Below, one piece after another: positions 1-8,703 of a stretch of DNA of 64,000 bases. Every line of letters starts with the position of its first letter. Within the stretch, counting starts at the first letter, position 1. The DNA is from UBA1181 sp963648205. GTDB lineage: Bacteria; Bacteroidota; Bacteroidia; Bacteroidales; Paludibacteraceae. The stretch lies in contig CAVJCT010000066.1 in NCBI GenBank assembly GCA_963648205.1, positions 4,622 through 68,621 on the forward strand, written 5' to 3'. A model generated the notes under the pieces. The model did not search any database and had not been told where the DNA came from. It saw only the letters and a program-made list of their open reading frames with translations. Made by a program: the position numbers and the translations under genes.

Positions 1-240
1 AATGTGATTTCATCGGGTGTGAACTCGTCTGGTACGGCTGCCGAATCACGTTTGCAGATGACTGTCCAGGTGAAGTTTGTCAACAAGGTGAACTCTTCCG
101 AGAATTTCGACAGGTCTTTTTCAGCCTACCAAGTCTTCTCTAACGAATATACGATCGACCAGGTGCAAGCCGAACTCAACGAGCAGTTGATGGATGATAT
201 TATCAACCAGATCTTCAACGCAACGGTTGCCAACTGGTAG
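1..240 (+). CDS. lptE: LptE-like LPS-assembly lipoprotein, C-terminal end (partial)
   Basis: The reading frame is open from the first base, so this is only the last 79 residues of a longer protein. The tail (IFNATVANW after a run of short beta-strand-like segments) resembles the end of the Bacteroidota LptE family, the outer-membrane lipoprotein that plugs LptD and helps deliver lipopolysaccharide to the cell surface. The following order, a TPR-like protein and then secG, is the one I know for this gene in Bacteroidales. The GTG at position 4 is internal and not a start. The lipobox and N-terminal domain lie outside the window, so the identification rests on the tail and the neighbours. Confidence 0.65.
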   Translation, partial: NVISSGVNSSGTAAESRLQMTVQVKFVNKVNSSENFDRSFSAYQVFSNEYTIDQVQAELNEQLMDDIINQIFNATVANW

Positions 241-276
241 GCGAGTGTAGGATGAAATGATGAAAGAAGGAAAAAG

Positions 277-969
277 ATGACGCAGCAAGATATCATAGAG
301 ATGTTAAAGACGCCAGAGAGGATTCAACCTCGCTGGATACCAGAACTGAATGAGTTTCTCAGAGAATATCCTTATTCTCAGACCTTTCGAATGCTCTATT
401 TGAAGGCATTGCGAAATGCAGGCGATTTTCGCTACGATTCAGAGAAGGAGCATACCTCTGTGTATATTCTTGATCGTGCGGTGTTGGCTGATTTGATGGA
501 TCGAGAGCCTCAACCGCAGTCTTCCGCTGCGGAAAAAACTGAAACGGCAAGTAAAAATGTCGCAGATTCTCCAAATCCACAATCCTCACAAAAGAGTGTT
601 GCCACCGCATCTCCGATCACAGACATCATGGCTGAGTTGGAACAAATGCAACCTGTGAATGTTCAACCCAAGAAAAAAACAAGTTCGAAGCGACAAGGTT
701 TAATCGACAGCTTTTTGGAAGAGAGTCAGGGCAAAGCAGTGGAGATAAAAGTAACAAAAGAACCTGACAATCAACCAGTTGAAGATAGAACGGAAGGACA
801 AGGAAACGAGCAGTTTTACACGGAAACATTAGCAAAAATCTATGTGAAACAGAAGAAATATGATCAGGCTGTTAAAATATTTCGGCGATTGATGGCTAAA
901 AATTCCGAAAAAAGTGTTTATTTTGCAGCTCAAGTCAGGTTCTTTGAGAGGCTGATGGAGAATTTATAG
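277..969 (+). CDS. Conserved hypothetical protein with C-terminal TPR-like helices
   Basis: A 230-residue protein with no signal peptide. Residues 1-75 look helical, 75-175 are polar and low in complexity (Q, S, K, P rich), and the last 50 residues (YTETLAKIYVKQKKYDQAVK and what follows) read as one tetratricopeptide-like helix pair, usually a protein-protein contact surface. It starts 36 bases after the lptE-like gene and is followed by secG, so the three probably form one transcript. The role is unknown; its place suggests a link to envelope biogenesis, but that is inference. Confidence 0.75.
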   Translation: MTQQDIIEMLKTPERIQPRWIPELNEFLREYPYSQTFRMLYLKALRNAGDFRYDSEKEHTSVYILDRAVLADLMDREPQPQSSAAEKTETASKNVADSPNPQSSQKSVATASPITDIMAELEQMQPVNVQPKKKTSSKRQGLIDSFLEESQGKAVEIKVTKEPDNQPVEDRTEGQGNEQFYTETLAKIYVKQKKYDQAVKIFRRLMAKNSEKSVYFAAQVRFFERLMENL

Positions 970-1025
970 AAGTGTAGAACTATAAAATTTGACTTTTTTA
1001 GAAGGAACTATAAACATTAATAGAC

Positions 1026-1325
1026 ATGGTTTATACATTGATTACGATTATCGTTGTGATTGCTTCAATCCTCTTAGTAGGTATCGTGTTGGTTCAGAAC
1101 TCAAAAGGTGGAGGCCTTGCTTCCAGTTTCCAATCACAAAACCAGATTATGGGAGTGAAGAAAACAACTGATTTCGTTGAGAAGGCAACATGGGTATTAG
1201 TATCTGTTGTTGTAGTTTTGAGTATCGCTTCTGCTGCTTTCTATCCAAGAGAGATCGCTACAGAGGATTCTCAGTTGAGAAGCCAGGTTGAAGAAATGCT
1301 TCCTGCAAATAGTGATGCTGAATAA
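1026..1325 (+). CDS. secG: Preprotein translocase subunit SecG
   Basis: A 99-residue inner-membrane protein with two hydrophobic segments (about residues 3-22 and 52-73) joined by the SecG loop containing LVQNSKGGGLASSF. SecG is the small accessory subunit of the SecYEG channel and aids SecA-driven export. The ATG at 1026 is chosen because the first transmembrane helix follows at once; an overlapping frame from 989 is a shadow. A clear terminator follows, so this is the last gene of the upstream unit. Confidence 0.95.
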   Translation: MVYTLITIIVVIASILLVGIVLVQNSKGGGLASSFQSQNQIMGVKKTTDFVEKATWVLVSVVVVLSIASAAFYPREIATEDSQLRSQVEEMLPANSDAE

Positions 1326-1379
1326 TGTGCGGTTGATTGTACGTTGAAGAGAAAAAACGAAACTCATTAAATTTTGGAA

Positions 1380-1409
1380 GGGGCTGAATTTGTTTCAGTC
1401 CCTTTTTTT
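1380..1409 (+). terminator. Intrinsic terminator after secG
   Basis: A stem GGGGCTGAA with TTTCAGTCCC (one G-U pair) around a short loop is followed by seven T residues. Confidence 0.85.
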
Positions 1410-1485
1410 ATGCTTACGCGCTTGCTTATTCAATGAGTGGAGTATTTTATTGTTCACGTTTCTAAGCCAATATTGGTTTTTATGT

Positions 1486-1493
1486 TATCTTTG
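1486..1493 (+). promoter_or_regulatory. Bacteroidota -7 promoter element
   Basis: TATCTTTG fits the TAnnTTTG consensus and lies 72 bases before the dehydratase gene. No clear -33 TTTG is seen at the usual distance. Confidence 0.5.
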
Positions 1494-1565
1494 TGAGAAC
1501 GAAATTTAAATGTGCAGCAAGAACTTGTATTGAGGTGAGTTTTTGATGAGTTTTATTTAAAGAGG

Positions 1566-3488
1566 ATGGGCCGAGACATTGTTGTAACAATTGAACGTAA
1601 GATTCAAAGTATTACGGATTGGATTTCAGGAAAGTCGTATTCAAGTTTGGCTTTGTTGGCATTTGATCTTTTGTGCGTTGCCTTTTCCTGCCTCATATTG
1701 ATTTTTGCCGAGTATCAAGAGGAGAGATGTTTGTGGGCAAAATTAGGAATTGCTTGTTCTGCGTATTTAGTTTCATTCCTTTTTGTCAGAACTAATAAAA
1801 GTGTTGTGCGGAGTACGGGATTGCGAGATATATGTCGCATTTTCGCCTGCTCATTTATCGCTTTCGGACTCTACGTTGTGGTGGGGTATTTTGCGGAGCA
1901 AGTTAACATTACCTATTCGGATTATTTTGTTCGTCCTATAGAATTTCTTTTCATCGCATTTGTAACCACTACTTTAATCATCTTTTCGAGGTTATACGTT
2001 AAGTATCAATATGTTAGATGGCAATATCTGAGTGGAAATTCAGTCTCCAATTCGATTGTTTACGGAGCAGGATCGCAGGAGGATGTTGTTTTGAGTAGTT
2101 GTGGACGAACTGCAACTATGGCGCATGTAAATGTTGTCGCGTTTGCAAGCAATGACAAGCTGAAGATTGGCAAGAATATCGACGGTGTGCCAGTTTTGTC
2201 GGTATCGTCGGTGTTGAAGGAATCTTTTGTGAGAAAGAATAACATTCGCTCTCTCTTAGTTTTTGATGTAAACGAGGCGGATGATGAGAAGAAAAGTGTC
2301 ATCTCGAAGGCATTGGATTTGAAGTTGAATGTTGGAGAGTTGACTTTGACGGAGGTGTCGGATAGTCGTATGGAACGGCCCAACGTGAATGTCAAGGAGA
2401 TCAACGTGGAGGATTTGCTGTGTAGGGCAGAAAAGGTGATTGCTACGGAAGAAGTGAAATCAGATATAGAGGATAAGGTGGTGATGATAACGGGGGCTGC
2501 GGGGTCTATCGGTAGTGAGATTGTTCGGCAGGTGCTTCGGTTGAATCCGAAGAAGGTGGTTGCCATCGATGCGGCGGAGACTCCAATGTTTGATTTGCGT
2601 TACGATTTGGTTTCTTTCAGCGAATTTACGAACCAATTCGAGAAGGTAAGTTTTTTGATTGCGAATGTCAAAGATGAACTTTTCATGGATCGCATATTTT
2701 CAAATTACCGTCCAGACATTGTTTATCATGCTGCTGCTTATAAGCATGTGCCTTTGATGGAGGAGAATCCCTACGAGGCGGTTTGCACCAATGTTTTTGG
2801 AACGAAGAATATGGCAGACTTGGCAATGAAATATAACGTGAAGAAATTCGTGATGATTTCGACAGACAAGGCTGTAAACCCAACCAATGTGATGGGTGCG
2901 ACTAAGCGGTTGGCAGAAATCTATGTGCAGAGTCGTTCTTCTCGGACACTATTCATCACCACTCGTTTTGGCAATGTCTTGGGTTCGAATGGGTCTGTCA
3001 TTCCGCTTTTCAAAAAGCAGATAGCGCAAGGTGGTCCGATAACGCTGACGCATAAGGAGGTGATTCGTTATTTTATGACGATAGAAGAAGCCTGTAGTTT
3101 GGTTTTGGAGGCAGGTGCGATTGGCGAGAAAGGTGAGGTTTTCGTTTTCGATATGGGAAAACCCGTTCTGATATATGATTTAGCAAAAGATATGATTCGT
3201 CTTTCTGGTACGAAAGACATTGAGATAAAGGAGGTGGGGTTGCGTCCTGGAGAGAAACTGAAAGAGGAACTTTTGGCAGACAAAGAGAATGTAACGCCAT
3301 CCAAAAATCCGCAGATATTCTGTGCAAAATGTGTGGAATATTCGGAAACGGAAGTCAATCAATTTATAGAAGAGTTGAAGACGGTTGTTGCCGGGGTGGA
3401 TTTCTATGAGATTGTGAAAAAAATCAAGAGTTTTATACCAGAATATAAAAGTAACAATAGTGTCTATGAGAGGTTAGACAAACAATAG
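1566..3488 (+). CDS. Membrane-anchored nucleotide-sugar 4,6-dehydratase (CapD/WbpM/PglF type)
   Basis: A 640-residue protein. The N-terminal 145 residues hold four transmembrane helices (about 26-48, 57-74, 88-110, 124-142), followed by a non-catalytic nucleotide-binding-like domain and then an extended-SDR domain with the NAD loop TGAAGSIGSE near residue 309. The catalytic stretch STDKAVNPTNVMGATK (about 432-447) has Met where classical SDRs have Tyr, as in WbpM/PglF dehydratases. These enzymes convert UDP-GlcNAc to the 4-keto-6-deoxy sugar that begins synthesis of modified sugars for capsule, O-antigen or protein glycans. The exact substrate is not shown. Mannose-6-phosphate isomerase follows 39 bases later, so the pair fits a nucleotide-sugar supply role. 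Confidence 0.9.
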   Translation: MGRDIVVTIERKIQSITDWISGKSYSSLALLAFDLLCVAFSCLILIFAEYQEERCLWAKLGIACSAYLVSFLFVRTNKSVVRSTGLRDICRIFACSFIAFGLYVVVGYFAEQVNITYSDYFVRPIEFLFIAFVTTTLIIFSRLYVKYQYVRWQYLSGNSVSNSIVYGAGSQEDVVLSSCGRTATMAHVNVVAFASNDKLKIGKNIDGVPVLSVSSVLKESFVRKNNIRSLLVFDVNEADDEKKSVISKALDLKLNVGELTLTEVSDSRMERPNVNVKEINVEDLLCRAEKVIATEEVKSDIEDKVVMITGAAGSIGSEIVRQVLRLNPKKVVAIDAAETPMFDLRYDLVSFSEFTNQFEKVSFLIANVKDELFMDRIFSNYRPDIVYHAAAYKHVPLMEENPYEAVCTNVFGTKNMADLAMKYNVKKFVMISTDKAVNPTNVMGATKRLAEIYVQSRSSRTLFITTRFGNVLGSNGSVIPLFKKQIAQGGPITLTHKEVIRYFMTIEEACSLVLEAGAIGEKGEVFVFDMGKPVLIYDLAKDMIRLSGTKDIEIKEVGLRPGEKLKEELLADKENVTPSKNPQIFCAKCVEYSETEVNQFIEELKTVVAGVDFYEIVKKIKSFIPEYKSNNSVYERLDKQ

Positions 3489-3527
3489 TCTCTCGTGACC
3501 AACTGTTCAACAAACGCAAATTTAGTT

Positions 3528-4568
3528 ATGACAAGGCTTTATCCATTCATATTTGATTTAAATCTGCATGAGTTAGTGTGGGGAGGTAATCGGTTGTGTC
3601 AACTGAAAGGCTTGCCTGCAAAGGAGACTGACCATATTGGAGAAAGTTGGGAGGTGAGTGCGGTGCCAGGCAGTGAGTCTGTCATTGTGAATGGTTCGCT
3701 AAAGGGCAAAAAGTTGACGGAGATTGTTTCGGAATACAAAGAGCGACTTTTAGGCAAGTCCGTGTTCAATTACTATGGAGGGGAGTTTCCCTTGTTGGTT
3801 AAGTTTATTGATGCGGCGAGTGACCTTTCGATACAAGTGCATCCCGATGATGAATTGGCGAGGAAACGGCACAATTCGTTTGGCAAGAATGAGATGTGGT
3901 ATGTGATGGACTCGAAAGAGGAGGGCAAACTTCTCTGTGGTTTCAACGAGAACCTCACAAAGGAAGAATATCGAAAGAGAATTGCAGATAATACGATTTG
4001 TGACGTGCTGCAGCAATATGCGGTGGAGCGTGGCGATGTCTTTTATATTCCCGCAGGACGTGTACATGCGATATGTGGAGGCACGTTGGTGGCAGAAGTT
4101 CAGCAGAGCAGTAATATCACTTATCGCCTCTATGACTATGGTCGTTTAGGCTTAGATGGCAAACCTCGCGAGTTGCACACCGAATTGGCAGAAGATGCGA
4201 TTGACTATAAGGTGAGTGAGTCAGTCCAGTCTATGTATGATCGGAAACTGAATTGGCCCGTTGCCGTTGTCGAGTGTCCCTATTTCTCCGTTAAGTTGTT
4301 GGAAATCAATAGAGGATTTCACCGGAAACTCTTCAAATACGATTCTTTCATTATTTATATGTGCCTTTCTGGAAATTGCAAAATAAAAGTTCAGAGTTGC
4401 GTAGACAATGGGGAATTGCCCGAGGTGACGGAGTTGAGTTTGTCTGCAGGGAACAGTTGTTTAGTGCCTGCGGAGGTGGCAGACGTGATGTTGGAACCCG
4501 ACAATGAGTATGGTATGACGCGACTTTTGGAGGTTTATATCGACAATAAACATTTCAAAAGAGACTAA
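3528..4568 (+). CDS. manA: Mannose-6-phosphate isomerase, class I
   Basis: A cupin-fold zinc isomerase that interconverts fructose-6-phosphate and mannose-6-phosphate, feeding GDP-mannose and GDP-fucose synthesis. Visible motifs: LVWGGN at the N-terminus, the metal-binding IQVHPDDE (about 101-108), GKNEMWYVMD, and the second metal site GRVHAICGGTLVAEVQ (about 177-192). I start at ATG 3528, giving 346 residues and the family's usual opening (LYPFIFDL...VWGG); a GTG at 3495 would add 11 residues with no family likeness. It lies just after the dehydratase gene on the same strand and is probably co-transcribed with it. Confidence 0.9.
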   Translation: MTRLYPFIFDLNLHELVWGGNRLCQLKGLPAKETDHIGESWEVSAVPGSESVIVNGSLKGKKLTEIVSEYKERLLGKSVFNYYGGEFPLLVKFIDAASDLSIQVHPDDELARKRHNSFGKNEMWYVMDSKEEGKLLCGFNENLTKEEYRKRIADNTICDVLQQYAVERGDVFYIPAGRVHAICGGTLVAEVQQSSNITYRLYDYGRLGLDGKPRELHTELAEDAIDYKVSESVQSMYDRKLNWPVAVVECPYFSVKLLEINRGFHRKLFKYDSFIIYMCLSGNCKIKVQSCVDNGELPEVTELSLSAGNSCLVPAEVADVMLEPDNEYGMTRLLEVYIDNKHFKRD

Positions 4569-4638
4569 ATACGTTGAATCGAGACGATGAAAATCAAAGA
4601 AAATTTCGTTTAGGTTTTTAATCGGGATACTTTTTTTA

Positions 4639-4646
4639 TAGATTTG
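4639..4646 (+). promoter_or_regulatory. Bacteroidota -7 promoter element
   Basis: TAGATTTG matches TAnnTTTG and lies 46 bases before the MORN-repeat gene, in a 120-base gap after manA. Confidence 0.5.
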
Positions 4647-4691
4647 CGGAATACATCTAAAAGAAAAAACGAAAAATAAAATATTAGGCTT

Positions 4692-5171
4692 ATGAATAAG
4701 AAACTGATTGCGATATTAATGGCCGCTTCACTTGTTGCCTTAGATGCGAGTGCAATTTCAAAATGCAAAGGAAAGTGTAGAGACGGAAAAGGAACATATA
4801 CATTCGAGTCTGGCGAAGTCTACTCAGGAACTTTCAAAGAGGGAAAATTCGATGGCCAAGGCACATACAAATTTGCCAGCGGTGCGAAATACGAAGGTAA
4901 CTACAAGAATGGCGTTCGCGAGGGGAAGGGAAAATTCACTTACCCAACAGGTGACGTTTACGAGGGCGATTTCGTAGCAGGTTATCCAGAAGGACAGGGC
5001 GTTTACACATACGCGACGGGCGACCGTTACGAGGGAGGTTTCAAAGCCGGCAAGAAAGAGGGCGAGGGAACTTACTACTTCTCAAGCGGAACTGTTCAGA
5101 AGGGCATTTTTGAGGATGGCGAGTTGGTCGAAGAGTTGAGCATCGTTCGTCCAACAAAGAAGAAATATTAA
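4692..5171 (+). CDS. Secreted MORN-repeat protein
   Basis: A 159-residue protein with a signal peptide (MNKKLIAILMAASLVALDASA, cleavage near residue 21) and five tandem MORN repeats between about 30 and 145, each with the pattern GxGTYxFxxGxxYxGxFxxGxxxG. MORN repeats form a beta-strand rod used as a membrane- or protein-contact module. The sequence predicts export to the periplasm or outer membrane. No catalytic domain is present and the partner is unknown. It has its own promoter element upstream and a terminator immediately downstream. Confidence 0.85.
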   Translation: MNKKLIAILMAASLVALDASAISKCKGKCRDGKGTYTFESGEVYSGTFKEGKFDGQGTYKFASGAKYEGNYKNGVREGKGKFTYPTGDVYEGDFVAGYPEGQGVYTYATGDRYEGGFKAGKKEGEGTYYFSSGTVQKGIFEDGELVEELSIVRPTKKKY

Positions 5172-5188
5172 TCCAATCATACGGAAAG

Positions 5189-5224
5189 AGAGGGGATGTT
5201 GGTTTCAACTTCCCCTCTTTGAAT
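5189..5224 (+). terminator. Intrinsic terminator after the MORN-repeat gene
   Basis: Stem AGAGGGGA/TCCCCTCT with an inner GTTG/CAAC pairing around GTTT, followed by a T-rich run. It ends only a few bases before the next start codon. Confidence 0.75.
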
Positions 5225-5228
5225 TTTT

Positions 5229-6128
5229 ATGAAGAAATATAGTCTCATATCATTAATGTTCTTGCTGTCTCTCTTTTCTTGTCAGCAAAATGCCGAGAAT
5301 ACCCCTAATGTACAGGCAGATTCGATTGCTGTGGAGCAAATAGATTCGACAGAGGGAAAGATTGCGAAAGATTCGTGTGCTGTCAGGATTGAATTGTATG
5401 GAATGGACGGGGAACGTTTTAAATTTTCCAAATCCATTTCATTGGATAGTCAGATGATAATGACCGATTCGGATGGCGTTTTAGACCTTGTCCTTCCGTT
5501 AGGAATATTCAGATTGGCAGTGGATGGCGACAGTTTGGATTTGTCAACAAAGTCGTATGGTGGAACTGAAATCAAGGAAAAAGTTTTTACTCAGTATCGA
5601 ACGGTGAGGGGCAGAATCATGGAGAAGGATGGTACGCCGTTACGCTATTTGCCAGTCCACTTGCAAACGGTTGTGAGAACGAAGCCAGTTGGCAGAAAAA
5701 GATGGAAGACCGCTGTTTCTTTAGAAGAAGTCTCGTTTAAGACCGACTCTTTGGGTTATTACAGAACATACGTTCCAGAAACAATCCACCAAGCCACGTT
5801 ACACTCTGGAGGATTGTTAATCGGTGCTTTTTCGAGAGAAGAGGCTTTGCGTTATCCTACACAAAATTTCTTGTTCACGCCATTCAACGTGCGAAATATT
5901 TGCGGATACCACATTCCAGAATATCATTTCTATATACAAAACAAAGAAACAGGACTTTCGGTGGATATGTCTGATTATCAGGCTTTTTGTGAGTATGAAT
6001 CCACATTAGACTCGCTGCAGAAGGTAACACTTGTCGGTGTCGGCAAAAGTGGAAAATTCGCGAAGACTTTGCGTAAAAGAAATGGTGTGTTTGGCGTAGG
6101 TGAGATTAGAGTCTGCGTGCAAGATTAG
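5229..6128 (+). CDS. Lipoprotein of unknown function with a carboxypeptidase-regulatory-like middle
   Basis: A 299-residue protein beginning with a lipoprotein signal (MKKYSLISLMFLLSLFSCQQ, lipid Cys at 18). Residues about 125-190 (RGRIMEKDGTPLRYLPVHLQ and a later SLGYYRTYVPE) look like an Ig-like carboxypeptidase-regulatory or peptidase-associated fold, common in Bacteroidota surface lipoproteins. I do not recognise the whole protein. It sits between a MORN-repeat protein and a cell-wall hydrolase, so an envelope role is likely. Confidence 0.75.
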   Translation: MKKYSLISLMFLLSLFSCQQNAENTPNVQADSIAVEQIDSTEGKIAKDSCAVRIELYGMDGERFKFSKSISLDSQMIMTDSDGVLDLVLPLGIFRLAVDGDSLDLSTKSYGGTEIKEKVFTQYRTVRGRIMEKDGTPLRYLPVHLQTVVRTKPVGRKRWKTAVSLEEVSFKTDSLGYYRTYVPETIHQATLHSGGLLIGAFSREEALRYPTQNFLFTPFNVRNICGYHIPEYHFYIQNKETGLSVDMSDYQAFCEYESTLDSLQKVTLVGVGKSGKFAKTLRKRNGVFGVGEIRVCVQD

Positions 6129-6189
6129 GTTGCCGAGGATGAAATAAAGATAACAAAATATAATGATGTTGAAATAAGATAATGAGAAG

Positions 6190-7179
6190 ATGAAAAAAAA
6201 AGAGCGGAATATTATCAATATTTGTAAACATCAAAAGTTGACGATCATAATGTCTATTTTGATGCTGATTTGTTGCTATCAGACAAGTATGGCAGGGAAA
6301 AGAGATTTAAGTATGTCGTTGAGAGATTCCCTTATTGATTTTTCAAAAAACTATTTAGGATGCAAATATAAATATGGGTCGAAAGGCCCGAAGACATTCG
6401 ATTGCTCTGGTTTTTCGGGGTTTGTTTTCGATAAATTCGGAATGACGTTGAACAGTTCCTCCTCGTCGCAATATCTTCAAGGAGAGAAAGTTAAGTTGGA
6501 CGATGCGAAGAAAGGAGATTTGATTTTCTTCAATGGAAGGCAGGCTGGAGGTAGCAATGTCGGACATGTGGGCATTATCAGTGATGTGAATGAGACAGGC
6601 GACACCGTGTGGTTTATTCACGCCTCCGTGCAAAAGGGAGTTCTGATAGATGTCTATCCTGGCTTGGATTATTACAATCGGCGGTATGTTGGTTGCAAGC
6701 GAGTGATTGCGGAAAATTGGGTCTCTGAGAGAGAAATAGAAAAAGCAGAGAAAGAATTAGAAGAACTCCAGAAAGAAGAAGAGTTGAGGAAAATAGAAAA
6801 ATCTGAAAAGAAAGCCGAGAAAAAGGAGGCGAAAGAGCCTCAACGAGTAGACGAAAAAGATACCCCAGACTGTGAACAGGAGAGTGTTACGCAGAAAGAG
6901 GAGAAAAAAGAGTCTTCGAAAAAGCAGGAGAAGAAGCAAAAGAAGAACAAGTCAAAGAAAGAAAAAGCAAAGAAGGGGGAGAAGCAAGAAAAGGCTGAAA
7001 GTGAGTCGAGTGAGGAGAGTGGTGATAAGTCGCAGATCGTACACATTGTGTGCAAAGGCGACACCTTGTATCGCCTATCCCTTAATTATGGTTGTACGGT
7101 AGATGAGATTAAAAAGTGGAATAAACTGAAGACGGATGCCATCAAGATAGGGGATGAGTTGGTGATACGGAAGAAATAA
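6190..7179 (+). CDS. NlpC/P60 cell-wall peptidase with C-terminal LysM domain
   Basis: A 329-residue protein. A signal-like hydrophobic stretch lies at about 17-35. The NlpC/P60 domain (about 45-180) has the catalytic Cys in TFDCSGF, His in VGHVGI and a further His in WFIHAS. Then comes a linker of about 95 residues made almost wholly of K, E, S and Q (about 180-280), and a LysM domain (HIVCKGDTLYRLSLNYGCTV...) at the C-terminus. NlpC/P60 enzymes cut peptide stems of peptidoglycan and LysM binds its glycan, so this is probably a periplasmic wall hydrolase. Catalytic domain before LysM is the reverse of many homologues. Confidence 0.9.
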   Translation: MKKKERNIINICKHQKLTIIMSILMLICCYQTSMAGKRDLSMSLRDSLIDFSKNYLGCKYKYGSKGPKTFDCSGFSGFVFDKFGMTLNSSSSSQYLQGEKVKLDDAKKGDLIFFNGRQAGGSNVGHVGIISDVNETGDTVWFIHASVQKGVLIDVYPGLDYYNRRYVGCKRVIAENWVSEREIEKAEKELEELQKEEELRKIEKSEKKAEKKEAKEPQRVDEKDTPDCEQESVTQKEEKKESSKKQEKKQKKNKSKKEKAKKGEKQEKAESESSEESGDKSQIVHIVCKGDTLYRLSLNYGCTVDEIKKWNKLKTDAIKIGDELVIRKK

Positions 7180-7275
7180 AGAAAATTTCATCGTTCAAAA
7201 ATCAAGTTATAAGGCACATATTTAAAACAAATAATATTATCTTTACGGAAAATAATTTTTAAAGGACGGATTAAT

Positions 7276-8463
7276 ATGGAGAATATTTCAAAAATAAAAG
7301 TACATGGCAAGGCGATGAATCGCACCGTCTTAGGAATTGTGAATGCCTATTTGGTGATGAATCCGAAGACGACAGCGGAGCAGCTTCGTGAAGTTTTTTC
7401 TACAGCGAAGTTTACGAAGGGAAAATGGTTTGAGAATAACAAGGATAAGAACACTTGGGCTGCGGAAGGGTTCTTTCACGAGATTGTGATTCAGAACGGC
7501 GTTCGTAAGTGGGCATCGACGGGAGCCAAAGTGGAGGTGACCACCATACAGTTCGAGCAAGAAGATGAAATCATCCATACGGCTGACGGTAAGATGTTGG
7601 CGATGGAGTCTATCTGGAAGCAGGAAGACTATCAAGAGGTGGTGGAGTATGCGAAACAGTTTGGCATTGAAGTGGCAAGTCTCGAGCGCACCACAAAAAT
7701 TGGTGAGCGTGGCGGTTTCACGTTAGAATATCTGAATGGCTATGAGCCAGTTGTTGAGGCTGAGCCTGCTCCCGAGCCAGTGGTAGAGGAGAAAAAAGAG
7801 GAAGTCCACGAAGAGCCAGTAGAAGAACCCAAAGAAGAGGAACAGAAATGTTGCAGTTTCCTTTGCCTATTGCTTTGGATTTTAGTCGGACTGATGGCGA
7901 TTTTCTTGGCTTACCAATTGTTTACGAAAGAGGGAGTACACACTCCAATCAATACGGATAGTCCTGTGGTGAATGAAGAGGCGGTGGTTAACGATGAGTT
8001 GCCCGATGTTTTGCCTATCGATTCTTTGGTGGCAGACACGGCGTCTGTTGATTCTTTGATGACTGATTCAATTGCGCCAGATACCGAATTGACGGAGATG
8101 CCTGTGATGGTGGCAAAAGAGACCGTTGAGGCAGTGAAGACCATTCAGAAGAAATTCAATGCGGCGAAGTTTGTCAAAGGCAAGACCGATTTGTCGGATG
8201 AGACCAAGGCAGTGTTGGACGAGTTGGCAGATGTGTTGAAGCAGAATCCGAATGCCAAGATGAAGGTGGTAGGCTATGCGTCGCCAGAAGGAGATGAGAA
8301 ATACAATCAATATTTGTCGGAGAAACGAGCCAAAGCAGTGGTCAACTACTTAGTTTCGAAGGGCGTTTCTTCAAAACAACTCAGAAGTGAAGGTAAGGGA
8401 GCCAGCGACCAGATAAGCGACAATCCAGACGAAAATAGACGAACGGAGTTTGTTTGGGAGTAG
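7276..8463 (+). CDS. Membrane protein with cytoplasmic N-terminal domain and periplasmic OmpA domain
   Basis: A 395-residue protein in three parts. Residues 1-155 form a globular domain I do not recognise, with no signal peptide. A Glu/Pro/Val-rich linker follows, then one transmembrane helix (about 196-215, CSFLCLLLWILVGLMAIFLA). After a second acidic linker comes an OmpA-type peptidoglycan-binding domain (about 290-395: VVGYASPEGDEKYNQYLSEK and NRRTEFVWE at the end). The layout predicts a single-pass inner-membrane protein joining a cytoplasmic domain to peptidoglycan. A TATCTTTA element 31 bases upstream suggests its own promoter. Confidence 0.8.
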   Translation: MENISKIKVHGKAMNRTVLGIVNAYLVMNPKTTAEQLREVFSTAKFTKGKWFENNKDKNTWAAEGFFHEIVIQNGVRKWASTGAKVEVTTIQFEQEDEIIHTADGKMLAMESIWKQEDYQEVVEYAKQFGIEVASLERTTKIGERGGFTLEYLNGYEPVVEAEPAPEPVVEEKKEEVHEEPVEEPKEEEQKCCSFLCLLLWILVGLMAIFLAYQLFTKEGVHTPINTDSPVVNEEAVVNDELPDVLPIDSLVADTASVDSLMTDSIAPDTELTEMPVMVAKETVEAVKTIQKKFNAAKFVKGKTDLSDETKAVLDELADVLKQNPNAKMKVVGYASPEGDEKYNQYLSEKRAKAVVNYLVSKGVSSKQLRSEGKGASDQISDNPDENRRTEFVWE

Positions 8464-8486
8464 TTGAAAGTACGAGAGAAATATAG

Positions 8487-8530
8487 ACGAGAGTGCGCAG
8501 AGGAAAAATCTGTTCACTCTCGTTTCTTTT
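8487..8530 (+). terminator. Intrinsic terminator after the OmpA-domain gene
   Basis: ACGAGAGTG pairs with CACTCTCGT, with an inner CAGA/TCTG pairing, followed by a T-rich run. Confidence 0.7.
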
Positions 8531-8703
8531 TTGTCTCATTATCAGATGTTTGTGATTTTATAGTCCGTCAAAAATTGCTTGAAAGTGGTGGAAATGTGGT
8601 CGAAAATGATAGATTTCCACCAGGTTCGAGCAAAAATTGTTTTGTTGGAGGGGGTAATTAGAAACTAATTTTGCAAATTTGCAGTGGAAAAAAACAATAA
8701 GAT

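Noticed and set aside
8464..8661. 65-codon ORF after the OmpA-domain gene
   Set aside because: It begins at the preceding stop and crosses a terminator hairpin; no sensible translation.
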